A DNA stretch of 64,000 nt from Cichorium intybus (GCA_023525715.1 CM042012.1:50730464-50794463), one strand, 5' to 3'. Positions 1 through 10,224 are shown, counted from the first letter of the stretch. Notes: generated by a model not told the origin, from the letters alone. Numbers and translations: made by a program.

Positions 1-1119
1 CATGTGACAACCTAAATATTAATATATGAAATAATGATTTTAATCTAAGTATCTTGATGCTAAGAAGTTTGATGTCCAAACGACTTTACTTGTATACAGA
101 AAGGGCAAAATCATCAAAGAATGTGGAAATATGGAAATTTGAGTTTGAATAACTTTTAGTAAGTCATAATGAAGTGTTACTTCAATTGGAAACATGTACT
201 AAAAGCCCGAGGGCAAAATGGCAAGTTTGGGACAAAAGTGAACAACCTTTTGTCAATTCTTTAAAAATTAATATCTAAAAATCTATAAGGAAATGGAAAA
301 ATTCATCAAGGAAACTTTGGTAGATTTGATGTAATAAGAATATAGGAAAAAGAATCGGATTATTTGAAGTTATAACAAAGAAGTTATGACGGGTTAAAGA
401 TGGTAAAAAAATGAAAAATATGGCTAAGTGGTCATGTTTAAGGGCCAATAGCAGAAGATATAGTTAGATTTAGATTTAAGTCAGTAAGAATAAAATGTAA
501 AGCTCATTCCCGTCTTTCCAACGGTATAAGGTTTGTAAAAATCGGTTACCGTCCATAGAAGTTACGAGTGTGCAAAGATCGGGAAAACAATTCGGTAAAA
601 ATGCAGAAAATTGTTTTAAGGCATGAAATAAGGGCAATTTGGTCTTTTTCATGTTTGATTGGTCAAAATCATCCTAGGGCTGAATCTTTTACCTGTGTGT
701 GTATTTTTGAAAGCGTAAAAGAGAAAAGGGGAAAAAGAACATCGAGGAATGGAGGAAGAACACACACACAAACACTCGTGTGTGCGTATTCCGAGAGAGA
801 GACGGACGAGATCGAGAAGTAGAAATAGAGAGAGAGTGATGGAAAGATCGATAGAGGACAGAGGGGATGATGAGCTAAGTTTTTTTCCGCTGCTGTGGGT
901 GCATGATTCACGATCAAAACCCCAAAACTGTGGCTGCAGGCGTGGGTGTTGCTGGTGGCAGCAGCGGACGGTTGTTGGTGGTTGGGATGAAACCAATGGC
1001 CCGATTCTTTGCTGAAAATCAACCCAAATACTCCGATTTTGATATCTTGAACAGAAATTAGAAGGTATTCTCTAAATTTCTAGAACATTAGCTATGGAGA
1101 TTTAGAAATTATAAATGCA
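1..1119. other. non-coding flank, possibly an old LTR fragment
   Basis: No gene is recognised. The first 560 bases are AT-rich; 720-860 is rich in GA and CA runs. The general style (a purine-rich stretch, then a GA-rich leader-like part) resembles a decayed Ty3/gypsy LTR or leader, but no terminal TG/CA, primer site or duplicate copy is visible, so this is weak. Short open frames on both strands here use non-ATG starts or simple-sequence composition and are not called. Confidence 0.35.
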
Positions 1120-1897
1120 TGTAGAGTTCACCGTTAGATTGACTATCAAGGCCAGTGAGGCACTGTTGGGAACACTGCCCAAAAAATAGAAGGATCCTGG
1201 ATCGCCATTGATCACTACTACTGTAGGAGATGTGATCATTCGGAACACCTTGCTGGACTTGGGAGCAAGTGTAAATATGCTACCGGGGTATTTGTATGAC
1301 AAGTACAAGAATGAAGAATTAGAGCCAGCAAAGGTTGTACTGCAGCTGGCTGATCAGTCAACAAAGGTATCCAGAGAAAAATTGACTAATGTCATAGTCA
1401 AGGTCGGAGATTTATTTTATCCTGTAGATTTCCTAGTCATGGAGTATGAAATTTGGATGACGCGCCTGCGCTTATTTTAGGACGCCCATTTTTAGCTACG
1501 CTGGCGCGGTGATTGGCTGCAAGACGGGGGATGTGGACATCTCCTTTGGGACGCGAAAAAGAAGGCTGAATGTGTTCGGAAATCCTGTATCCTTACCTTC
1601 AGAGAATGGTGACAAGCTACTGGACAAAAGTGTGTTAATAGAGCCTGGGATTAGGAACAAAGGAAAAGTATGGACGCGAATAGGGGAAGGAGGAAAGGAA
1701 GAGATTTTAAAAGGAACAAAGGATCATCTATTGGCCACTATTGATAAGGAGCAGTTGCTGGATATGATGGAGATGCTAGGAGCAAGACATCAGCAATATG
1801 AGAAAGAATCAAAAGAAAGGGAAGCAAAGGTCTTCAAGCTTCTGGAATCACAACAGCAATAGATTAGTGGAGTAAGCGATAGAATGACTCAACTCAC
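1120..1897 (+). pseudogene. Ty3/gypsy (Athila-like) aspartic protease fragment, broken
   Basis: Retropepsin-like part of a Ty3/gypsy gag-pol polyprotein, which in a live element cleaves the polyprotein inside the particle. The active-site stretch LLDLGASVNMLP is read near 1250-1285, followed by the usual downstream signature ILGRPFLAT and then GAVIGCKTGDVDISFG. Damage is visible: an in-frame TAG at 1187-1189 just before the KDPGSP segment, and two frame shifts around 1455-1510, so the protein lies in three frames. A charged, Gln-rich probable coiled coil follows (1740-1860), then a TAG at 1861-1863. The frame continues as MTQLT up to the CTCAC target site, where copia A is inserted, and resumes at 21272 with SLMSMMTHNF. 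No reverse transcriptase or integrase follows. This is the left part of gypsy2; no 5' LTR is visible. Confidence 0.8.
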
Positions 1898-2047
1898 TGT
1901 TGGATTAGGTGTCTAAGCCATGACTTATAATTGTATTTATCTTATGAATAAAAGCAAAGTCCATTTGGGTTGCCCTCATAGATGGAGGATAGATGTATAG
2001 TTCAGTAGAGAGAATAGTTGATTTATTAATTGTATAATAAATCAATA

Positions 2048-2105
<58 letters not shown>

Positions 2106-2710
2106 TTTATTAATATAATTAAGTGTTAATATATTAATTAGAAACTATGATAATTAATTAAGATTTAATCTAGAATTAATTGGATTTAATTCAGTGATTA
2201 AATTAATTAATTAAAAGGTGCAGGGACTGGTTTGGCATTTATTCAATAGTTGAATAACTGGCCAGGTAATAACCTAAAGCAAAGTTGGCGCCACCCTGGA
2301 GGCTCCTCCAGGGTTTTGGCGAAACCCTAATTAGGGTTTTGGGGAGTCTGGTCCAAGTAGCCAAAAGCCTTGTCCACTTGGAGGCTTTCTAGGGTTTCAG
2401 GTGTAACCCTAGGAGGCTATATAAGGAACCCCCTGTGTGCCCTAAATCCTGCGCCATCTCTCTCTCTGTGTTACTCTGCTGGACTGATTCTTCCATCACT
2501 TGGGTGTGACTTGCATTTGAGGCAGGATTCTTTTGCTGCTGCTTGAAGGATCATAAGATCAAAGGTTGGTTTTCCTAATTCATCTTTAGAATTGAACTGT
2601 ATCCTTTAGGTTTTAGTTCTAATCTTCATAGAAGAAAACATAGATCAATATTAGGGTTGCATGTGAACCATAGGAATTTTTGTGTTCATTGTTTGCATAG
2701 AAACCCTTCA
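1898..2710 (+). repeat. 5' LTR of copia A
   Basis: 813 bp, TGTTGG...CTTCA. Contains an internal (TA)n tract at about 2050-2103 and a TATA box at 2418-2424, followed by the R/U5-like CT-rich leader. The partner LTR is 20412-21266, and a related LTR in minus orientation belongs to copia E (45498-46715). Confidence 0.95.
2418..2424 (+). promoter_or_regulatory. LTR TATA box of copia A
   Basis: TATATAA in the context GGCTATATAAGGAACC. It lies where U3 ends in copia LTRs and is conserved in the right LTR (about 20973-20979). Transcription is expected to begin some 25-35 bases downstream. Confidence 0.65.
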
Positions 2711-2711
2711 G

Positions 2712-2723
2712 TGGTATCAGAGC
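2712..2723 (+). other. primer binding site of copia A (initiator tRNA-Met)
   Basis: TGGTATCAGAGC begins one base after the left LTR end. It is complementary to the 3' end of plant initiator tRNA-Met, the usual copia minus-strand primer. Confidence 0.9.
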
Positions 2724-2854
2724 TAGCTTGTTTTCTTGTGAATTGTTTTTGAACTGCATGCTTATTTTTGCCTTTAGTGTTTTGCAAAAAACACCTCATG
2801 GAGAGAGGCCAAAATCGATGCCAAGGCTAGGGTTTCCTAACCCTAGACGCCACC

Positions 2855-3954
2855 TGACACGCCTAGGTCGTCGTGCGGTCAAAAATAAAGAAAACCTAAC
2901 ACACACACTAGTACAGTGGTAGTCAGGGTCGATCCGCAGGAGCTTCGTGGTTAGACCAGATAACAGATTACCAACTAGTAGTGTCACGCTACAGTCGGAG
3001 GACCTGGTTTCTAAGTTCTCAACTACCTAAAAACAATAGTCAAACAAAGTCAAGCTAAGCATAAGCTAACTCAACTCAAAATAACCTAGTCACTTTCTGA
3101 AATCACAAGTGCATCTCTGAATCAGAAGTAAACAAACGCATCCAAACCAAACAAAGCATAACCTAACTAATAACTAGGGTTTTGACTGAACAGCTACTAG
3201 CTAAAGTTCAATGCCTAAAGCTAACCTAATTGGCTACTGATTTCAGCAAAGGAAATAGTCCCAAACAAGGTTAAAATAACATTCAACACAAACCAATAAC
3301 TAAAACCAAACACAAACATCCAAAACACCGAAAAACCGATATTAATTGTAACCAAATGATTTCATTAACCAAAAACCGAATCCAAACATCCAAACAGTAA
3401 CTAATGATGCTAAAACAGAAACCTAAAGTGCTCAAAGTCAGTGGTTGTCACTCCCAAAGACTTTAGCTACAAATACTACTTGCTACTAAAAGGAATTTAA
3501 ATTCAAAAACATAAAATACCAATTGACACGTTGCTGGAACGAAATCCTGGAGTCAAAGAGCTTCAAGGTCGATTTTACACCCGGTCTTTGCTAGGGTTTT
3601 CGGCTGGAAAAGCCTCTATTTATAGTTGCAAATTTCCCGCAGCCGCGCCGCGCTTTTGTGGATTCCACGGCGTGCATACTTATCAGATCCCGTTTCTTCG
3701 GCATTAGAATTTGTTCCACCGCCTTAATCCCGCGTCGCGCGTTTCATAGATCCGCGGCGCGCATACGTGTTTCCTTGATTTTTCATTCTTTTCTAAACTT
3801 CTTCCTTTTGCACGCTTTTAGTCCTTGTTTCCATTCTTTTCCTCCAAACAAGTCCTGGCACGAAAAGTGAGAATACCAAGACATATCTGATATAATTTCA
3901 TCAAGAACAAGGCTCAACAACGCCTAAAATACTTGATATCACTAGGCGTTGTCA
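2855..3954 (-). repeat. 3' LTR of gypsy1
   Basis: 1100 bp. In element orientation it carries GC-rich motifs of the CGCGCCGCGG type followed by a TATA box (TATAAATA, minus strand of 3617-3624), then a leader reading into the conserved end CCTAGGCGTGTCA. The left flank CCACC is copia A sequence. Confidence 0.92.
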
Positions 3955-5048
3955 AACACCCCACACTTGTGCCTTGCTTGTCCCCAAGCAAGAGAGTTTT
4001 TAAAAAATTATAATAAAGACTGAAACAATTTTTGACTGTGTTCAGTTTCAAAGTTTATTTCCCTATGAGTTAGAGTGGAATAGTTCGCGAAAACATAATT
4101 GAATTGTTCTTTGGAATTCATGGCTTTCTAGAGAACCCTTGATTACAAACTTTCTGTCCACAATGAAGTGTACTTACTCATTCAGATTCTAAAGGCCATT
4201 AAGGAATTGTCCATGACTTTCGATGTTGTCCGTGTAACGAGCTTTCAGAAATACCATCCCAGACCAGACGATCTTAGGTGGCAAGGTGCATAAGTCCCAC
4301 CCATTTTAGACTTACCGGCTCGAACAACAAAGGCCACAGATTGACATTTCCTTCCTAAATTCTAATCCTAAAACAGCTCAATCTTCTAAACTCGTAAAAC
4401 TCAACTTATTTAACTAACTAATAGCATGATCACAAATAAACAGTATTTCTTGAAAAATACCAGTGCTATCACAATCACAAACCATTCATTTCAAAATTGC
4501 AATTTATTAAAATTTTTGAAAAATATTGCTAAAAAAATTGAAAATTGATCATTTCTGCAAAAATTTCAAAAAATTTCTCTTTCGACCGTCCACACCCCAC
4601 ACTTAAAATCGTACAACGTCCCCGTTGTACAAAAATTATTTTTAGAACAAGGGATAAAGAGTTTCCCCTTTTGGACGATAGATTGCTTGGTTGGTACTCA
4701 GAATCACAGGTATAATTGCGAACAAACAGAATTCTTGATTTCCGCACTCCGGAGTTGTAGCGCTACAGTGAACACGTCGGTGGTCAAGACAAGTGGAGGG
4801 GGCACGGTGACCCCACACTTGTCTGAGACAACTCCTTCTCATTTGGTATATCATGCATGACTCAACAAAACATTAAAAGCAACATAACAAATAAAATAAA
4901 TAAAAGATAAAGATGTGTCATAGATTCAGTACATATTTCCCAAAAATAAAAGAAAAGAAAAGAAGAAAAAAATACATCAACTGCCACCTGGTGGCCTGGA
5001 GGATCCAGCCTCGTGATCGTGGGCCCTGGCTGGGAATGGTCGGGGGCG
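3955..5048 (-). other. 3' non-coding region and polypurine tract of gypsy1
   Basis: About 1.1 kb between ORF-B and the 3' LTR with no coding potential that I recognise. The minus-strand sequence AAGTGTGGGGT next to the LTR (3958-3968) is the likely plus-strand primer. The same 11-mer recurs on the same strand at 4594-4604 and 4810-4820, and once more upstream of ORF-B at 6771-6781. Confidence 0.7.
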
Positions 5049-6164
5049 CTAACCTTGCGCTGATGCGATCTGTAGAAGTACCTCCCCGATCCACTCAAGC
5101 TGGTCCTCAATCCTCGTGACTCTGACCTCCAGTCGGTGGATGGCCGCTGAGTCCTCCTGCGGCTGCGGCTCTGCTGGTGCTGCTGGCTCTGGTCTCCGGC
5201 GTCTCCTACCAGGCTGAGCGTATGCCGGCTGGGGGTCCTGGAGTGGCTCTGTCGGTGCCCGGATGAACTGGCCTGGGCGCTGCTGCTCGATGAGCCTCAT
5301 CCTCTCCAGAGTGCGTGCCGTAGTGCGAGACGGAGGCAGAGCGATCAAAGAAGCGGCCACGGAAGCAGTGAGGATCCCGTATGAGCGGGCCAGGCGGGTA
5401 ATGAAATATCCCCGGGCCAGCGGACTGCTGGCAGAAGCTCCCGTCGAGTGGGTGGAGAGGGCGACTGCGAGGGCAAATGGAAGGTGGAGGAATCTGGAGG
5501 GGTCTAGGAGAACCCAAAAATAGGTCATGTCGTCACCCGACACCTTCTCGCCCCCCTCCCGATGCATGATGGAGGTGGAGACGATACGGTGCATGAGGTG
5601 GTGGAGTGGGTCTCGAAGGTGGCTCTCCCGGGAGGTCCTTGCCTCGTAAATGACGTTGGACAGTGGTGCCCAAACCTCCATGTTGGCAGCCCTGTCCGGC
5701 TGCCCCTGGGTACAAGCCCCAAAGAACTGGGTGAAGTGGCGGTGCTGGAGGTCCGCCGGAGTGTATAAGCCGACTCGCCTCCCGAACTCGCGGAGGGTGC
5801 ACTCCCTCTGCTCACCCCCCAAGCGAAATCGAACTATCCTAGACCGCGGGTCTGATGCCCGAGGTGCAAAATGGATAGTGGAGAGAAACTCCAGCAGCAG
5901 CTCGGTGTAGACCACGTCCTCGTCCGTGGCCATGATCCTGTCCCAGCCACGGCATGTGAATGATGCCTCCTCATGAGTCCAGGTGCGATGTAAATATGGT
6001 TCAATCGCACCCCAGAGCCCCGCGTCTCTCAAAATGTCCCGGTCGATGACTGTCGCCTCAAGAACCCGGCGACTAGTCAGTGCGTCTCTCCGCGAGATGT
6101 ACTCCGCGGAGCTAGCAAGTCCCTCGGGGAACTCGAGGAAAGGGTGATCTAACCTGAACATCAT
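5049..6164 (-). CDS. ORF-B, ATHILA ORF1-like retrotransposon protein, intact
   Basis: 371 codons from the ATG at 6164. I chose this start because it follows directly on a strong acceptor-like TTTTTGCAG. The open frame extends 39 codons further upstream but has no ATG there, and the homologous upstream part in gypsy2 differs. The N-terminal half (residues about 1-200) resembles the ATHILA ORF-1 family of plant Ty3 elements: YTELLLEFLSTI at 86-97, FRLGG at 113-117, LREFGRRVGLY at 124-134. A Pro/Arg-rich basic segment follows, then a C-terminal heptad-like stretch (IHRLEVRVTRIEDQLEWIGE), a likely coiled coil. No signal peptide or membrane segment is seen, so an envelope role is not supported. 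Function unknown; perhaps nucleic-acid or particle associated. A broken homologue lies in gypsy2 (22103-23229). Confidence 0.72.
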   Translation of the reverse strand: MMFRLDHPFLEFPEGLASSAEYISRRDALTSRRVLEATVIDRDILRDAGLWGAIEPYLHRTWTHEEASFTCRGWDRIMATDEDVVYTELLLEFLSTIHFAPRASDPRSRIVRFRLGGEQRECTLREFGRRVGLYTPADLQHRHFTQFFGACTQGQPDRAANMEVWAPLSNVIYEARTSRESHLRDPLHHLMHRIVSTSIMHREGGEKVSGDDMTYFWVLLDPSRFLHLPFALAVALSTHSTGASASSPLARGYFITRLARSYGILTASVAASLIALPPSRTTARTLERMRLIEQQRPGQFIRAPTEPLQDPQPAYAQPGRRRRRPEPAAPAEPQPQEDSAAIHRLEVRVTRIEDQLEWIGEVLLQIASAQG

Positions 6165-6760
6165 CTGCAAAAAGATACATAGCCACAAAAGAAAATTTTT
6201 TGCAAAATTAGTCCTTTTCTTCCCCACCGCACCGCGGCGCGGCTCAAGATAGAAGCGCGTCGCGGCGAGCGGCCGTTGCAAAACCCCAATCCAAACTCGC
6301 GATTTAATCTGCTAAAACTCGATCCAATCGTACCACAAGGTAGCCTAAGTGCCGACTAACTCATCTAGGGTCTCTATTTGGCAAAACAAACACCCTATGA
6401 GTTAGCATTGGCGATTCTAAGTTTTGAACTTTTCTAGACAAATCACTAAAATTGACTACCTAATTGCTAGTTTTAACAACTAATAGATAGTTAGAATAGC
6501 GTACCTTGGTAGTAGACACAAAATGAGCAAGAAAAAATACGAGAGAAATTTGTCGATCAGAGCTCCGAGTCGTGTGAGGGTTGGTTGAGCCGCGGCTTAC
6601 CTTAATATAGGAGAAAATCGACTGATCATTTCCCGCGTCGCACATTTACTCTTTTCGTGTCGCGCGTGTCACCAAATCAACCCCTGCGCATCGGGTTGGT
6701 TTACGACCCCGCGTCGCGTAATTCAAAAACCCACGGCGCGGTCTTCAAAATTTTAAAAAC
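6165..6760 (-). promoter_or_regulatory. internal promoter-like block and candidate intron upstream of ORF-B
   Basis: Reading the minus strand: GC-rich motifs (GCGCCGTGGG, ACGCGACGCGGGG type) at about 6640-6745, a TATA-like CCTATATTAAGG at 6600-6611, a pyrimidine-rich leader, then a donor-like CCAAG|GTACGC at 6509-6499. About 340 bases later comes the acceptor-like TTTTTGCAG ending at 6165, directly before the ATG of ORF-B. The donor is kept in gypsy2 and gypsy3, and the acceptor in gypsy2. This fits an internally started, spliced ORF-B message, but that is inference. Confidence 0.45.
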
Positions 6761-6929
6761 TTCTCACACGACCCCACACTTATTTTAGACCACTAATACC
6801 TGCAAAAGATCGATGTATTTTCCTAATTAAATTCTAAGAAATATAATACCTAACCTATGACACGATGGGTTGCCTCCCAACAAGCGCTAAGTTTAATGTC
6901 TTCAGCAAGACGTGCTGTTCCTTCTACAG

Positions 6930-8133
6930 CTACAGTGGATCGTATGCCTTCCTTCTTTGCTGATTTTCAGTCACCACCGTCCTTTCGCTGACCCACTGCC
7001 CTTCCAACTTTCCTGGGTCGAATGGCTTGTTGGTTCTCCTGTTGCTACCCAGCTGCCGTCTTCTGATGATTTCCCGCGAGTGCTTGGAAGTAGCTTTGAA
7101 CCTCCAAGCTCGGTCCTTCCTTCTATATCTCTTCAAAATCACTGGCTTGACGTGAAGCGCGTCCAGGGCCGCTTATAGTAGTTGTTTCACACCCCGGTTG
7201 CTAGTGTCTCGCATGCTATCTTCAGGTTGCAATTTAAGTTTGCAGTACCAATAAAAATTTTCCAATCGAATGGAATCGGAAGGCAACATATCAGGATGCT
7301 TCCATATGTCCTCATCGATAGTATTGATTACATCTAATTTTCCATTCATGAATGGATCATGAGTGGTAATAGAATCATGTTTATTATTTTCAAATATCAA
7401 TTTGTCAACATCAACTTCTTGGTCATCGTCCAACAGGTGGATCGGAACCAAGAGTGACTGGCTGGTTTGATCTGATGGTGGTACAAAGCCGCCCATCACC
7501 AGATCCTCGCTTTCAAATTTCTCAAAAATTTTCAAAAATATCAGGAATGGTTGGGCTGGGGTCTGTACTGTCACTTACAGCCTCCTCCTCAACATCCTCA
7601 TCAACCAAATTATCTGGTGATGGTACAGATTCACACATCACCAGATCAACATTATGAACATTCTCAAAAACATCAAAAACATCAAAAGCTGTTGAGTTAG
7701 AGGTAGCATTGTCACCTACAACCTCTTCCTCAACAACATTTTCGACCATCTCTGTGGTCTCTTGACTTTCCCACGGTGTATGCCCTTCCATCACATATTC
7801 AGGTGATGCAAGTTCACACACATTATTATTGGTATAAAAATCACTCGCCTCCGGTTCTGGCGAAGGTGGTGAACATTTCCAACTTTCCTCAAACCTATCT
7901 AAAGAAGCTTGCAAACTTAAAAGAGCATCAGCCTGGTCCTTCTGTTCTTGGTGAGTGTTATACCAGAGTACCCAAAGTTGGGCCCAAGTTACAGAATTTT
8001 CAGGTTGAGATGACTCCTCGGTCCGCCATCCATTGTCATCGGGTGATCCATTGTAGCAATCATCCTCGTAATAGGCGTCGGCCGGATTTCCATAATCTTC
8101 ATAATACTGATCCGGGTACATGTAATCACCCAT
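6930..8133 (-). pseudogene. ORF-A of gypsy1, acidic protein, broken
   Basis: Occupies the place where gag-pol should start, about 100 bases after the primer site. It begins MGDYMYPDQYYEDYG at 8133. The sequence is Asp/Glu-rich, with low-complexity acidic repeats in the middle, and a more complex C-terminal part (LLVPIHLLDDD, NTIDEDIWKHPD, LENFYWYCK, then the basic RYRRKDRAWRFKA). Compared with the copy in gypsy3 it has a frame shift around 7525-7575 and a stop near 7173, after which homology continues to about 6930. It has no zinc knuckle, protease or polymerase motif. I do not recognise the family. Confidence 0.6.
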
Positions 8134-8229
8134 TATAAGGATGTACACATACCAAAAATCAGCAAACTAAAATCAAACATCAAAAATCAGAAACTAAGTC
8201 CTACAAATCACCTAATCTAAGCACACAGC

Positions 8230-8247
8230 TCCCCGGCAACGGCGCCA
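8230..8247 (-). other. primer binding site of gypsy1 (tRNA-Asp type)
   Basis: On the minus strand TGGCGCCGTTGCCGGGGA, a few bases after the 5' LTR end. This is the primer site typical of Athila/Tat-group plant Ty3 elements. It matches the site in gypsy3 at 62127-62144. Confidence 0.88.
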
Positions 8248-8252
8248 AAATT

Positions 8253-9352
8253 TGACACGCCTAGGTCGTCGTGCGGTCAAAAATAAAGAAAACCTAACAC
8301 ACACACTAGTACAGTGGTAGTCAGGGTCGATCCGCAGGAGCTTCGTGGTTAGACCAGATGATAGATTACCAACTAGTAGTGTTACGCTACAGTCGGAGGA
8401 CCTGGTTTCTAAGTTCTCAACTACCTAAAAACAATAGTCAAACAAAGTCAAGCTAAGCATAAGCTAACTCAACTCAAAATAACCTAGTCACTTTCTGAAA
8501 TCAGAAGTGCATCTCTGAATCAGAAGTAAACAAAGGCATCCAAACCAAACAAAGCATAACCTAACTAATAACTAGGGTTCTGACTGAACAACTATTAGCT
8601 AAAGTTCAATGCCTAAAGCTAACCTAATTGGCTACTGATTTCAGTAATGGAAATAGTCCCAAACAAGGTTAAAATAACATTCAACACAAACCAATAACTA
8701 AAACCAAACACAAACATCCAAAGCACCGAAAAACCGATATTAATTGTAACCAAATGATTTCATTAACCAAAAACCGAATCCAAACATCCAAACAGTAACT
8801 AATGATGCTAAAACAGAAACCTAAAGTGCTCAAAGTTAGTGGTTGTCACTCCCAAAGACTTTAGCTACAAATACTGCTTGCTACTAAAAGGAATTTAAAT
8901 TTAAAAACATAAAATACCAATTGAGACGTTGCTGGAACGAAATCCTGAGTCAAAGAGCTTCAAGGTCGATTTTACACCCGGTCTTTGCTAGGGTTTTCGG
9001 CTGGAAAAAACCTCTATTTATAGTTGCAAATTTCCCGCAGCCGCGCCGCGCTTTTGTGGATTCCGCGGCGCGCGTACTTATCAGATCCCGTTTCTTCGGC
9101 ATTTGAATTTGTTCCACCGCCTTAAGCCCGCGTCGCACGTTTCATAGATCCGCGGCGCGCGTACGTGTTTCCTTGATTTTTCATTCTTTTCCAAACTTCT
9201 TCTTTTTGCACGCTTTTAGTCCCTGTTTCCATTCTTTTCCTCCAAACAAGTCCTGGCACAAAAAGTGAGAATACCAAGACATATCTGATATAATTTCATC
9301 AAGAACAAGGCTCAACAACGCCTAAAATACTTGATATCACTAGACGTTGTCA
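8253..9352 (-). repeat. 5' LTR of gypsy1
   Basis: 1100 bp, the same length as its partner at 2855-3954. TATA box on the minus strand at 9015-9022. Many differences from the partner are C/T or G/A changes at CpG sites, for example around 9060-9075. Confidence 0.92.
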
Positions 9353-10026
9353 CAACCCACCCCCCTTAGTCCCCCATTGATTGCTTGATTTGCTTGCCAT
9401 AATTGTGTGTTGTTATTTTTGGTAATAAGATCAATTAAAATAACTTGAACCCTTTTTGTTTGGCTTGTGAACTTCGAAAATCACTAGGACCATTACAAAT
9501 AAATTAATTTGATTAATTTGGTAATTTGTAACCTAGATTTAATTAGTTTAATTAATTGATTAATTAAAAGACCAATTAAATCAGTTTAAAGAATTAATTT
9601 AAAATTTTCAAAAAATTAGTATAAATTTGCGAAAATTAGAATAAAATTAATTCTAAAATATTTTAATAAGATTAAAATATATCTTATATGTATTTATGAT
9701 TAAAAGTTAATTTAATATATATAAGAAAATTGGTTAGTCTACCGTTAGTAGGCCTCATTCACAAAACTATCCTCTAAAGAGGGTATAAGGCGACTGACTA
9801 TAAAATGTTAGTCTAATGGGTATCTACTCTTACCCACCGCTCTCCTGGTCAGTCGAGTGTCGTTAGCCGAACGGGTATGATAGAACCGCTAAGCCTCTTA
9901 AAAGTATAATGCTATAATTGAAAGTACTAGAACCCTAAAACAAATCCCAATCTAGTTACTTTAAGTTAAAAATGTGAATTGGCGCTAATCCGTGAAATTG
10001 CACATTGCACCTTGTGGAACATTGGT

Positions 10027-10050
10027 GGAGCGTGTGTGGTTTACCGGCAC
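10027..10050 (+). other. hairpin-enclosed 24-nt motif, leader copy 1
   Basis: Motif GGAGCGTGTGTGG, three variable bases, ACCGGCAC. Enclosed by complementary arms TTGGT and ACCAA. The same motif occurs nine more times in copia A, B, C and E, with different but still complementary arms, suggesting a conserved RNA stem. Confidence 0.65.
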
Positions 10051-10106
10051 ACCAACTGGGGTCCGCAATGTGTCGCGATGGGTTTCTTGATTTTGCCATT
10101 ATTAAC

Positions 10107-10130
10107 GGAGCGTGTGTGGTTTACCGGCAC
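10107..10130 (+). other. hairpin-enclosed 24-nt motif, leader copy 2
   Basis: Same core as the copy 80 bases upstream, but enclosed by ATTAAC and GTTAAT. In copia E the equivalent arms are ATTGAT and GTCAAT, an A-T to G-C paired change plus a wobble. Confidence 0.65.
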
Positions 10131-10193
10131 GTTAATTTGAGATGAAAATTGACTTCAAGAGTACCAAGCAATTTGCATGGTTATTCACACCCG

Positions 10194-10224
10194 GTTTGTG
10201 ATCCTCGGTATCCCAGTCACAAAC
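10194..10224 (+). other. leader stem-loop in copia A
   Basis: Perfect 8-bp stem GTTTGTGA / TCACAAAC with a 15-base loop. The arms are unchanged in copia C (about 31691-31722) and copia E (about 29530-29565, antisense), while loop bases vary. Confidence 0.5.

Larger units (their letters stand above)
2855..9352 (-). mobile_element. non-autonomous Athila-like Ty3/gypsy element, gypsy1
   Basis: Two LTRs of exactly 1100 bp (2855-3954 and 8253-9352), in element orientation TGACAACGCC...GCGTGTCA. The flanking pentamers CCACC (2850-2854) and CAACC (9353-9357) match at 4 of 5 bases. A tRNA-Asp-type primer site (8230-8247) and a polypurine-like tract (3958-3968) fix the minus orientation. The internal 4.3 kb has no reverse transcriptase, RNase H or integrase. 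It holds an acidic ORF-A (broken), a GC-rich internal promoter-like block, and an intact ORF-B. LTRs differ at about 28 positions by eye (about 2.5%). Inserted in the leader of copia A. Confidence 0.9.

Noticed and set aside
649..1022. Two overlapping minus-strand frames of about 115 residues
   Set aside because: Low-complexity GA/CA sequence read backwards, no ATG-led conserved protein.
5049..6164. ORF-B as a retroviral envelope-like protein
   Set aside because: Athila relatives can carry an env-like gene at this place, but no signal peptide, membrane segment or cleavage site is visible.
5049..6281. ORF-B as a 410-residue protein
   Set aside because: The first 39 codons begin at TTG and are not conserved in gypsy2; the ATG after the acceptor-like site is preferred.
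2842..9370. Gypsy1 treated as two solo LTRs
   Set aside because: A primer site, purine tract and coding interior lie between them in correct order, and the copia A leader resumes on both sides.
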